Origin: JBLHKS01 sp047620505
GTDB lineage: Bacteria > Verrucomicrobiota > Verrucomicrobiia > Verrucomicrobiales > DEV007
Reading direction: 5' to 3'
Assembly (NCBI GenBank): GCA_047620505.1
Contig: JBLHKS010000060.1
Span: 1-34,565, forward strand
DNA: 34,565 nt
The notes beneath the pieces are model-generated. The model was not told where the DNA came from. It ran no database searches and was given only the letters and a program-made list of their open reading frames with translations. Positions 8,178 to 15,184 of the stretch are shown piece after piece. The stretch's first letter is position 1. Every line of letters starts with the position of its first letter. Position numbers and translations under genes: made by a program.

Positions 8178-9368
8178 ATGAAAACCCTTCTCTTCTGCTT
8201 CAGTTTCCTCGCGGGTTCTGCGATTGCCCAGGAGCCGTGGCCGCGCCACACGATCGACGGCGTCGATCCCGCACTCGGAAAAAGCGGTGCCGACGGCGTG
8301 CGGCTGGGCGACGCGAACGGAGACGGGCTGCTCGACGTGACGACGGGTTGGGAGCAGGGCGGGGCGGTGCGTGTCTGCTTGAATCCGGGAAAAGCCGAAT
8401 CGCGAAATTTGTGGCCAGCTTTCACGGTAGGGTCGATCAAAGGCGTGGAAGACGCGGTCTTCGCGGATCTCGACGGCGATGGCGCGCTCGACGTAATTTC
8501 CTGCGCCGAGGGCAAGATCAACAGCGCCTTCGTTCACTGGGCCCCGGCGGCGAAAGGCGACTACTCGGATCCTGACAAGTGGACAACTTCGGCGTTTCCG
8601 GCGAGTGAAGGCCTGCGCTGGATGTTCGCGATGCCGATGGACGTCAACGCCGATGGTAAGCTGGATCTGGTGGTCGGCGCGAAGAACAAAGGAGCGATTG
8701 TTGGTTGGCTGGAGAATCCTGAAAATTCCCGCAACGCCGCCGATTGGGTTCTTCACGAGATGAGCCCAGCGGGCTGGATCATGTCGTTGCGCGCAAGCGA
8801 TGTCGATGGCGACGGAGACGACGATGTTGTGCTCTCGGATCGATACGAGTCTTCGCGTGGCGTGTTCTGGCTGGAGAATCCCGGGCCAGCAGCTGCTGGA
8901 GAAAAGTGGAAGCGGCACGCGATCGGAGGCGAAGGTCGGCACGTGATGTTTTTGACGATTGGCGATCTGAACTCGGACAAACTCGATGACGTTGTCTGCG
9001 CGACGCTGGAGGGAGACCTGCTGATCTTCCTGAGAACCGCTGACGGCTGGGAAAGCTCGATCAGGCCGCTTCCCTTCGGACTGACCGCTGGAAAGGGAGT
9101 CGCGATCGCCGATGTGAATCTCGATGGCCGCCCTGACATCATCACAACTTCGGAGGCTCAGCGCGAAGCGGACGACATGGTTTCCGTCGCTTGGTTAGAG
9201 CGATTGGAAGACGGCGGCTGGCGCGAACACCGGATCAGCGATGCGCGCGGGCGGAAATTCGATCGAATAGAAATGATCGATCTCGACGCTGATGGCGATC
9301 TCGACCTCGTGACTTGCGAGGAGGTCCACAACCTCGGTGTTTTCTGGTACGAGAACCCGGCCAATTGA
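8178..9368 (+). CDS. Secreted FG-GAP/VCBS beta-propeller protein
   Basis: A signal peptide (MKTLLFCFSFLAGSAIA) is followed by repeated FG-GAP/VCBS units carrying calcium-loop sequences: DANGDGLLDV, DLDGDGALDV, DVNADGKLDLVVG, DVDGDGDDDVVLSD, DLNSDKLDDVVC, DVNLDGRPDI and DLDADGDLDLV. Each D-x-D/N-x-D-G core is an EF-hand-like calcium site in an integrin-type beta propeller, and about seven repeats are enough for one propeller over 396 residues. Recurrent W-x-E-N-P steps (VGWLENPEN, GVFWLENPGP, GVFWYENP) mark the same blade position, a pattern common in verrucomicrobial and planctomycete exported proteins. A likely role is binding of polysaccharide or protein ligand outside the cell; no catalytic motif is seen. 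A purine-rich AGGA within CCAGGAT sits 8 bases before the ATG. Confidence 0.88.
   Translation: MKTLLFCFSFLAGSAIAQEPWPRHTIDGVDPALGKSGADGVRLGDANGDGLLDVTTGWEQGGAVRVCLNPGKAESRNLWPAFTVGSIKGVEDAVFADLDGDGALDVISCAEGKINSAFVHWAPAAKGDYSDPDKWTTSAFPASEGLRWMFAMPMDVNADGKLDLVVGAKNKGAIVGWLENPENSRNAADWVLHEMSPAGWIMSLRASDVDGDGDDDVVLSDRYESSRGVFWLENPGPAAAGEKWKRHAIGGEGRHVMFLTIGDLNSDKLDDVVCATLEGDLLIFLRTADGWESSIRPLPFGLTAGKGVAIADVNLDGRPDIITTSEAQREADDMVSVAWLERLEDGGWREHRISDARGRKFDRIEMIDLDADGDLDLVTCEEVHNLGVFWYENPAN
8887..8898. repeat. CAGCAGCTGCTG palindrome
   Basis: Exact copy, dyad extended to 14 bases, in the FG-GAP gene; reads Pro-Ala-Ala-Ala-Gly. Confidence 0.95.
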
Positions 9369-9369
9369 G

Positions 9370-10494
9370 TTATTCGATCCGTTTCAGCTTCTTCCTAACG
9401 GGCTGCTCCTCTGGCTCATTCGGCGGCTCAGGCTCAGCATCAGCGTCAACCGGTGTCGTTTCGACACGTTTCAGCTTTCGTTCAGGCTTCTGTTGTTCTT
9501 CAGGCTCAGGTTCAGCGTCAACCGGTGCCGGTTCGACCCGCTTCAGCTCTCGTTTGGGCTTCTGTTGTTCTTCAGGTTCAGGCTTGGCGGCTTTCTTTTT
9601 GGGCAGAGCACGACCGGCGCTGGGTGGAACCGCTTCGACCTGTTTCAGCTTGCGACGCTTGCGCTCCTCGGCTGCGGGCCAGACCATTTGCCAAAGCGCG
9701 ATCGGTAAAATCGCCAGAGGAAGATGGACGATCGCGGCGGGGGCCCAACGATGAAACTGTGCCGCGAGCGGCTTGCCGAAATCGACATTGGCGATCACGA
9801 TCATCGTGATTCCTGACAAAGCGAGAATGCAGAGGGCTAACGAGGCCGGTGCGGTGACGATTCGCAGCCAAATTCCAAGGCTGCCCGCCACAGCGGCTCC
9901 CGCGATGCACCACCACAGCAGCTGCTGGTGAGATTCGCTTAGCTGCGGCAGCTGTGGATTCGAGAGCGCGGCCATCCAGGAATCGGGCCGCGGAAGACCA
10001 ACGACGAATTCGCCGAATTTCGGAATCTCGACCGGCCAGGTTTCGCCAAAGGCAAGCAGCGCGAAGGTGGCGAAGCTAAGCGTGAGGGTCACACGCGTCA
10101 GAAAAATCCCAAAGCCGCGGAGGCCGAATCGCGCGGCGATGAGCAGAACCAAAGGCGCGCAGATCAGCGCGGCCGAGCTTGCAAGGATTGCGATTTGATC
10201 GCGTTCGCTCGTCGCGAGCATAACCGTTCCGGCGACGAAGAATCCGATCGGAACGAGGCTGAGAATCAAGGCCGTTGCGCTGAGCCAGGCTGGCCTCCAG
10301 ATCATCGTGATCAGCCCGCACAGAAGAAGAAAACCGCCGACTCCGCGAGCGACGTTGATTTCCTGGACTTGATCGAGCGCGAGCGCTTTGAGGACGGGTT
10401 CGTAAGGCGTGTCCCAGAACAGATTCGTCCAAGCCAGCCCGAAGAAGAGGCTGACTGCGGCAATCATGAGGAGGATCGTGGCCGATCGAGACAT
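9370..10494 (-). CDS. Polytopic membrane protein with a repetitive charged C-terminal tail
   Basis: I do not recognise the family. The first ~265 of 374 residues carry about eight hydrophobic segments, beginning ILLMIAAVSLFFGLAW and ending AIVHLPLAILPIALWQMVW. The last ~105 residues are soluble, rich in Lys, Arg, Glu and Pro, and repetitive: L-K-Q/R-V-E occurs at the start of each unit, and a 24-residue unit (ELKRVEPAPVDAEPEPEEQQ plus KPER) is repeated once almost exactly, encoded by a 72-base direct repeat. The tail faces the cytoplasm if the number of helices is even, which I cannot fix by eye. The stop lies 1 base from the end of the convergent FG-GAP gene. One palindrome copy (9916-9927) falls in a membrane segment as QQLL. 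Confidence 0.7.
   Translation of the reverse strand: MSRSATILLMIAAVSLFFGLAWTNLFWDTPYEPVLKALALDQVQEINVARGVGGFLLLCGLITMIWRPAWLSATALILSLVPIGFFVAGTVMLATSERDQIAILASSAALICAPLVLLIAARFGLRGFGIFLTRVTLTLSFATFALLAFGETWPVEIPKFGEFVVGLPRPDSWMAALSNPQLPQLSESHQQLLWWCIAGAAVAGSLGIWLRIVTAPASLALCILALSGITMIVIANVDFGKPLAAQFHRWAPAAIVHLPLAILPIALWQMVWPAAEERKRRKLKQVEAVPPSAGRALPKKKAAKPEPEEQQKPKRELKRVEPAPVDAEPEPEEQQKPERKLKRVETTPVDADAEPEPPNEPEEQPVRKKLKRIE
9441..9584. repeat. 72-bp tandem repeat, two copies, in the tail of the membrane protein
   Basis: Two direct copies starting at 9441 and 9513 (CAGCGTCAACCGGTG at both) differ at scattered, mostly third-codon positions and encode the 24-residue ELKRVE...PEEQQ unit. The third-position differences mean the repeat is not brand new and the amino-acid sequence is kept. 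Confidence 0.8.
9916..9927. repeat. CAGCAGCTGCTG palindrome
   Basis: Exact copy in the polytopic membrane protein gene; minus strand reads Gln-Gln-Leu-Leu. Confidence 0.95.
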
Positions 10495-10619
10495 GGGGTG
10501 ATGCTAGGCGAGTGCGAGGCGTTCGCCAAGTTCTCGATTTATCTTGGATTTTCAACGAGCGGGATTCTGAAAGAGTTCCGCTCGTTTTTTCGTTCTGGAA
10601 ACGTAAAAAGCCCCGATTC

Positions 10620-12209
10620 ATGACCCGATCCGAACCTCTCAAACGCCGCAGCTTCCTTCGTGGAGCCGGCGGCGCTCTGGTGCCGTTGCCATTTTTGAAT
10701 TTGATGGCGGCGAAAAATGAGCCCGCGCCGCCGGTCCGGTTCTGCACGCTTTTCAAGCCGAACGGCGTTCATCCGCCGTCTTGGAACATCAACGGGGGGA
10801 CGGAAAAGGACTTTCGGATGTCGCCGCTGATGGCTCCTTTTGCTAAGCACAAGGACGACCTTTTGATTCTGGACAACATGGGCGATTTCGGGTTTTCCTC
10901 GCACCAGAATTCGACGCGCCGGTTTCTATCCGGCCATCACGGAAACACGAAAGCTCCTTCGATCGATCAGCTGATCGCAGATAAAATCGGCGGCGAGAGC
11001 GCGCACAAATCACTCGAGTTGACGACAGAAGGGCTGTTCACCGGGCAGATCGGCTGCAGCTACATTTCTTACAATCAGAAGGGCGATCCGATCCCGCGCG
11101 AGAGCGATCCACAGCTGATTTTCGACCGACTCTTTCGCAGTCCGATGAGTCACCCGAAACGCAGGGAGGACATGGCCAGTCTGCTCGATCGCGTCCGCGA
11201 CGACGCCAATTCGCTATCGCGCAAGGCGGGCAAGGAAGATCAGGAAACGTTAGACCAGTACTTGACGGTCCTGCGTGAGACCGAGCGGCGGCTCGAGTCG
11301 CTGAAGCTCGCTTCCGGCGGGCCGCCCAAGGTGGATTTCACAAAACTCGATCGCCCAGCAGCTGCTGGGAATCTCAACGAGCAAGTGGAGTCGATGATCG
11401 ACCTGATGGCGCTGGCGCTTTGGACCGACTCGACGCGGTGCGTGTCTTACATGCTGGGCAACAGCAACAGCCGAATGGTTTTCGACTTCCTCGGCATCAA
11501 CGAACAGCACCACTACCTCTCTCACTTCTTCCGTAATTTCAGCCGCTCGAACATCGACTCGCTGCTCAAGATCAGCCTCTGGCACATGGAGAAGTTTGAC
11601 TACCTCCTAACGAAGCTGAAATCCTATCAAGACCACAACGGGCGTCTGCTCGATCACACGGTCGTCCTCTACGGATCCGGCATGGGCCACAGCGACAACC
11701 ACACCGCGATGCGCGTTCCCATCGTGCTCGCCGGCCAAGGCGGCGGGATGCTCAAAACCGGTCGTTACCTGCGTTACGCCGAGAATCAGCAGCTCGGTCG
11801 GCTTCACCTTTCGCTGCTGCAGAAGTTCGGGGTCGAGATCGGTGACTACGGCAAATCTGAGTCGGCTTTGCCGGGATTGGACGGCGGTTCGTTTGAGGAA
11901 TATCGCGAGCGTCCGTTCGAGAGTTGGGTCAAGACGGAGGAGGGCAAAATTCGGGTTCAGGGCCGGCTGAGGATGTCGGACAACTTGGATGAAGCGAAAG
12001 TTTTCTACATCGACGTGGCGGATCAGCAGTCAGTTCGGATTGAAGTCGCTTTCCGGGATTTCCACGACTTTAACATGGCTTACCACGTGGGAACGCCGAT
12101 CGAATTGAGCGGCAATCGCGGCGAAAAGGACGGGCAACTGCTGATCACGAAGGTCACCGAGATCAAGTCGGTTTTCGGGAAGAGCAATCCGGGTAAACAG
12201 AACGGCTGA
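10620..12209 (+). CDS. DUF1552 protein with twin-arginine-like signal and an extra C-terminal domain
   Basis: I chose ATG 10620 because it opens directly on a Tat-like leader (KRRSFLRGAGGALVPLPFL); a longer in-frame ORF from 10512 has no signal. Residues ~35-430 follow the DUF1552 pattern of Planctomycetes and Verrucomicrobia: FKPNGVHPPSWN near the start, LDNMGDFGFSSHQNSTRRFL, SIDQLIADKIG, YGSGMGHSDNHTAMRVPIVL and GGMLKTGRYLRY. The family is distantly related to DUF1501/sulfatase-like alkaline phosphatase folds, and such genes commonly accompany DUF1549/DUF1553 cytochromes, as here at 5353-8118. After ~430 there is an additional ~95-residue beta-rich segment (KIRVQGRLRMSDNLDEAKVF through LLITKVTEIKSV) that is not part of usual DUF1552 proteins. 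Function is unknown; export as a folded protein is inferred from the twin arginine. Confidence 0.88.
   Translation: MTRSEPLKRRSFLRGAGGALVPLPFLNLMAAKNEPAPPVRFCTLFKPNGVHPPSWNINGGTEKDFRMSPLMAPFAKHKDDLLILDNMGDFGFSSHQNSTRRFLSGHHGNTKAPSIDQLIADKIGGESAHKSLELTTEGLFTGQIGCSYISYNQKGDPIPRESDPQLIFDRLFRSPMSHPKRREDMASLLDRVRDDANSLSRKAGKEDQETLDQYLTVLRETERRLESLKLASGGPPKVDFTKLDRPAAAGNLNEQVESMIDLMALALWTDSTRCVSYMLGNSNSRMVFDFLGINEQHHYLSHFFRNFSRSNIDSLLKISLWHMEKFDYLLTKLKSYQDHNGRLLDHTVVLYGSGMGHSDNHTAMRVPIVLAGQGGGMLKTGRYLRYAENQQLGRLHLSLLQKFGVEIGDYGKSESALPGLDGGSFEEYRERPFESWVKTEEGKIRVQGRLRMSDNLDEAKVFYIDVADQQSVRIEVAFRDFHDFNMAYHVGTPIELSGNRGEKDGQLLITKVTEIKSVFGKSNPGKQNG
11356..11367. repeat. CAGCAGCTGCTG palindrome
   Basis: Exact copy with the dyad extended to 16 bases (CCC...GGG) in the DUF1552 gene; reads Pro-Ala-Ala-Ala-Gly. 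Confidence 0.95.
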
Positions 12210-12256
12210 ACGCGATTTTGGGCTTGTCTGAATGAACGGAAGTGCCAGGATTCAGC

Positions 12257-12805
12257 ATGCGATCGATTCTAGCTTTAACGATTTTTGCTCTCTCAATTTT
12301 TCAAGCTTCAGCGGTTGACCAGAGCGATCCGCTCAAAGTCGCCGAGGCTTACTGGAATGCGTTGACCGAGTCAGACTACGCGGCAGCTGCTGAATTGTTT
12401 GATCCCAAAGCACTTAAAGGCGTCCGCGAGTTGATGAGTATTTTTGAGGACTCGGACAATCCTCAAATCGCAGCTGCCGTACCCCAATTGTTCGGTGAAG
12501 GTGCGACGGCTGAGATGCTCGCGGCGATGTCCGATGTCGAGTTCTTCGAAAAATTCCTCGGTACCGTGATGGGTTTGATGGGCGAATCGGTCGATTTTGA
12601 AGAAATGAAGGTTCTGGGTGGGGTCGATGAGGGAAAAGACATCCGGCACATCGTGACCCGCATGACCGTCAAAGTTGAGGAGCTAAAAATGGGCGCAATT
12701 GAAGTCGTTTCGCTGCGTAACGTTGACGGGAAGTGGTCGGTGATGTTGAAAGGCGAAATTGAGGCGATGGCCAAGGGTTTGAGGGAGCGTTTCGACGCGC
12801 TTTGA
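12257..12805 (+). CDS. Small secreted protein, NTF2-like (uncertain)
   Basis: The ATG at 12257 begins a signal peptide (MRSILALTIFALSIFQASA); a GTG at 12242 in frame would only add five residues ahead of it. The mature part (~163 residues) opens with DPLKVAEAYWNALTESDYAAAAELFDPKAL, the helix pair typical of SnoaL/NTF2-like or DUF4878-type proteins, and ends with a strand-rich stretch (IRHIVTRMTVKVEELKMGAI, NVDGKWSVMLKGEIEAM). No catalytic residues stand out. An AGGA within CCAGGAT precedes the ATG. It follows the DUF1552 gene by 47 bases and precedes thuA by 53 bases on the same strand, so it may share a transcript. The fold call is by pattern only. Confidence 0.7.
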   Translation: MRSILALTIFALSIFQASAVDQSDPLKVAEAYWNALTESDYAAAAELFDPKALKGVRELMSIFEDSDNPQIAAAVPQLFGEGATAEMLAAMSDVEFFEKFLGTVMGLMGESVDFEEMKVLGGVDEGKDIRHIVTRMTVKVEELKMGAIEVVSLRNVDGKWSVMLKGEIEAMAKGLRERFDAL

Positions 12806-12858
12806 GGCAGCCGTAAAAAAATCGTGAGTCCGGTTGCGAATTGGGCCAGGATTCGCGC

Positions 12859-13680
12859 ATGCAAAAGACCCTGCCGAAACTCATCCCGTTGTTCCTGCTC
12901 GCCGTTCTTGGAATTTTCCTGATTTCCGCCGACGAAAAAAAGCCAGCTGCGACGACTGCCGAATCGCCGAAGCCACTCCGCGCGCTGCTGATCACAGGCG
13001 GCTGCTGCCACGATTACGAGCAGCAAAAGTCGATCATCTCAACCGGCGTGAGCGAACGCGCGCGCGTTGAATGGACGATCGTCCACGAAGGCGGCAGCGG
13101 CCGCGAGCACCAGGTCAGTGTCTACGCCAAGGAGAATTGGACCGAGGGCTACGACGTGATCGTTCACAACGAATGCTTCGGCGGCGTCAAGGATTCGGAG
13201 TTCGTCACGCGGATCGCGCGTGCTCACCACGACACTCCAGCGGTCGTTTTGCATTGTTCGATGCACAGCTACCGGGCGGCGGAGTCGGCTGATGAATGGC
13301 GTAAATTTCTTGGGGTGACTTCGAAAAATCACGGCAAGCATCATCCGATCACGATCGAGAATTTGAATCCGAAGCACCCGGTTATGATCGGCTTCCCGGA
13401 AAGCTGGACCACGCCGCAGGGTGAGCTCTACCGGATCGAAAAACTCTGGGACACCGCCACGGCGCTCGGCCGCGGGACGTCGTTTCCGGAAGAGGTCCAC
13501 ACCTGCATTTGGGTGAACGAATATGGCGAGAAAAAGAGCCGGGTTTTCGGCACGACGATCGGCCATCACAACGAGACGATGATCGAAGAGACCTACCTCG
13601 ATCTGATCACCCGCGGCCTGCTCTGGGCAACGGGGAATCTGAACGACGACGGCTCAGCAGCTGCTGGCTACGCGAAGTAG
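12859..13680 (+). CDS. ThuA-like secreted protein
   Basis: The start ATG 12859 begins a hydrophobic leader (KLIPLFLLAVLGIFLISA); a TTG at 12841 is in frame but weaker. The rest matches the ThuA family (trehalose utilisation, class I glutamine-amidotransferase-like fold): RALLITGGCCHDYEQQK at the start, YDVIVHNECFGGVKD, PAVVLHCSMHSYR in the middle, HPITIENLNPKHPVMIGFP, and GTTIGHHNETMIEETYLDLI near the end. In rhizobia ThuA works with ThuB on 3-keto-trehalose metabolism; in Verrucomicrobia and Planctomycetes exported ThuA proteins are numerous and uncharacterised. The end lies 7 bases from the end of the convergent SGNH-DUF1080 gene, and DUF1080 is also connected with 3-keto-glycosides. An exact palindrome copy occurs 14 bases before the stop codon, encoding SAAAG. 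Confidence 0.88.
   Translation: MQKTLPKLIPLFLLAVLGIFLISADEKKPAATTAESPKPLRALLITGGCCHDYEQQKSIISTGVSERARVEWTIVHEGGSGREHQVSVYAKENWTEGYDVIVHNECFGGVKDSEFVTRIARAHHDTPAVVLHCSMHSYRAAESADEWRKFLGVTSKNHGKHHPITIENLNPKHPVMIGFPESWTTPQGELYRIEKLWDTATALGRGTSFPEEVHTCIWVNEYGEKKSRVFGTTIGHHNETMIEETYLDLITRGLLWATGNLNDDGSAAAGYAK
13655..13666. repeat. CAGCAGCTGCTG palindrome
   Basis: Exact copy near the end of the ThuA-like gene; reads Ser-Ala-Ala-Ala-Gly. Confidence 0.95.
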
Positions 13681-13687
13681 ACGCGGA

Positions 13688-14977
13688 TCAAAGTTCCTGG
13701 ATCCGAATCCGCCGGTATTCCATCTGGCCGCGGTCGCCTTCGAGGCCGATCGGGCCGGATTCCGGCACTTTGAATTCGGCTTCGAGAACTTCGCCGTTGC
13801 AGGTGCAGTGGGCGACGCCGCCTTTGACGGTGATCACGACTGCATTCCAGTCGTGCGCCTTGAAGTTTTTGAGGTCTTTGTAAGGACCGGCCAACGGGTA
13901 GTCGCGGCACTGGAGCTGCGGTTTGCGGATGAAAATTCCGCTATCGGCATTCGGCGTGGCGCGGAATTCGAGTTTGAGGACGAAGTCTTTGGGAAACTCT
14001 TTTGTTGTCCAAATCTGCTGGACGCGTCTGCCTTCAGCGGGCGTGGTGACGACGAGTCGACCGTTTTTCGCGACGTAACGGCCATCCGTGCTTTCTGTCT
14101 TTCCATCAAACTGTACCGGCTCACCAGCGTTGGCGACGGGCTTCCTGCTGGCGAATCCGGGGCGGAATCCCCAACCGGTCAGGTCCTTGCCGTTGAAGAG
14201 ACTAACAAAGCCATCTTCCGGCGTGAAATCGTCGGCTTCGGTTTCGAGGAAGTCGAGTGTGGCGAGGATCGGTCGAAGCGCCGAAGCCCACATGGCGTAG
14301 CCGACTTTGTTGGGGTGGAGAAGGTCAGGGAATTCCTCTTTTTTGGCGTCCCCTTCTGCGTTGGCGAACAAAGCCCAGGTGTCGATCACCGTAACTTGCG
14401 GGTCGCCTTTTACAGCAGCTGCGAAGAGCGCGTTGACGGCTTTGATTTTGTCAGCGGGCCGCGATTTGCTCGCGGAACTGGGAAAGACCTGACAAACCAC
14501 GATCGGCATGTCGGCGTTGTGCTTTTTCAGCGCTGCGATGATCAATTTGAAGTTCACCGCGATCGTTTCTGGCTCGGCCTTTTCTTCGAGATCGTTGGTT
14601 CCCATCAGCATGACCACACCGCTCGGCTTCAGCGAGAGGACGTCTTCTTCCAACCGGATCAGCATCCCGCGAGTCGTGTCTCCGCTGATTCCGCGATTCG
14701 CCGTTTTCACGCCTTTGAACGCGCCGCCGAATTTGTCTCCCCAGCCTTGAGTGATCGAATCGCCAAGGAAAACGAGAGCGCCTTGATCCTTTTCGACCTG
14801 CGTGGCCCAAGCGCTTCGCTTTTTCGTCCAGAGACTCTTGAACCAGTCGTAGCGTCGGATCGGGCCTTCGCCTGCGAGGCCTTCGTCGGTCGCGGGGATA
14901 TCGAACTTCGTGTCCTGAGCAACGACCGAAGTCAGCAGGAGAGCAGAGATGAGGGTGAAAATTCGGAGTCTCGTCAT
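13688..14977 (-). CDS. SGNH/GDSL hydrolase fused to DUF1080 (3-keto-disaccharide hydrolase-type domain)
   Basis: A signal peptide (MTRLRIFTLISALLLTSVVA) is followed by an SGNH hydrolase: block I FLGDSITQGWG with nucleophile Ser at ~74, GISGDTTRG (block II Gly), GTND at ~126-129 (block III Asn), and DLLHPNKVGY with the Asp-x-x-His pair at ~218-221. From ~253 a DUF1080 domain (PF06439) begins with FVSLFNGKDLTGWGF and continues with LKLEFRATPNADSGIFIR, WNAVVITVKGG and GPIGLEGDRGQMEYRRIRI, ending in its usual concanavalin-like last strand. The first domain probably removes ester groups such as acetyl; the second either binds or cleaves a sugar. Both halves are complete. Such fusions are common in PVC bacteria. 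Confidence 0.93.
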   Translation of the reverse strand: MTRLRIFTLISALLLTSVVAQDTKFDIPATDEGLAGEGPIRRYDWFKSLWTKKRSAWATQVEKDQGALVFLGDSITQGWGDKFGGAFKGVKTANRGISGDTTRGMLIRLEEDVLSLKPSGVVMLMGTNDLEEKAEPETIAVNFKLIIAALKKHNADMPIVVCQVFPSSASKSRPADKIKAVNALFAAAVKGDPQVTVIDTWALFANAEGDAKKEEFPDLLHPNKVGYAMWASALRPILATLDFLETEADDFTPEDGFVSLFNGKDLTGWGFRPGFASRKPVANAGEPVQFDGKTESTDGRYVAKNGRLVVTTPAEGRRVQQIWTTKEFPKDFVLKLEFRATPNADSGIFIRKPQLQCRDYPLAGPYKDLKNFKAHDWNAVVITVKGGVAHCTCNGEVLEAEFKVPESGPIGLEGDRGQMEYRRIRIQEL

Positions 14978-15024
14978 GCGGGACGCTGGAGGCTCGGGAA
15001 TCGCCGCGCAACCGATTTGGCGGT

Positions 15025-15036
15025 CAGCAGCTGCTG
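15025..15036. repeat. CAGCAGCTGCTG palindrome
   Basis: Intergenic copy, 14-base dyad (T...A), 48 bases upstream of the SGNH-DUF1080 start. Confidence 0.95.
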
Positions 15037-15070
15037 AGTTCGAACGGACTTTGAGATCGCGAAAATCGAA

Positions 15071-15104
15071 GATTGTCAGGCAATCGTTTTTCTGACAGTG
15101 TCAG
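15071..15104. promoter_or_regulatory. Small hairpin with T-run and operator-like palindrome in the 207-base gap 14978-15184
   Basis: GATTG-TCAGG-CAATC (15071-15085) could form a short stem followed by GTTTTT. Eight bases further lies CTGACA-G-TGTCAG (15092-15104), a perfect dyad whose TGTCAG half also appears at 15074-15079. The dyad resembles a repressor site between two divergent genes. It has not been tied to any known regulator, and the stem is short for a terminator. Confidence 0.3.
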
Positions 15105-15184
15105 AGAATGGACTAGGAAATCCCTCCTAACTCTCCGGATCCCAAAGACCAGAATCCGCCCCCCCCCCTCCAAGTCTTCCGCCC

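Noticed and set aside
4300..9120. GCGATCGC (HIP1) occurrences, for example near 5297 and 9108
   Set aside because: A few copies are expected with the frequent GCG ATC GCG codon pairs; they are not dispersed in the way CAGCAGCTGCTG is.
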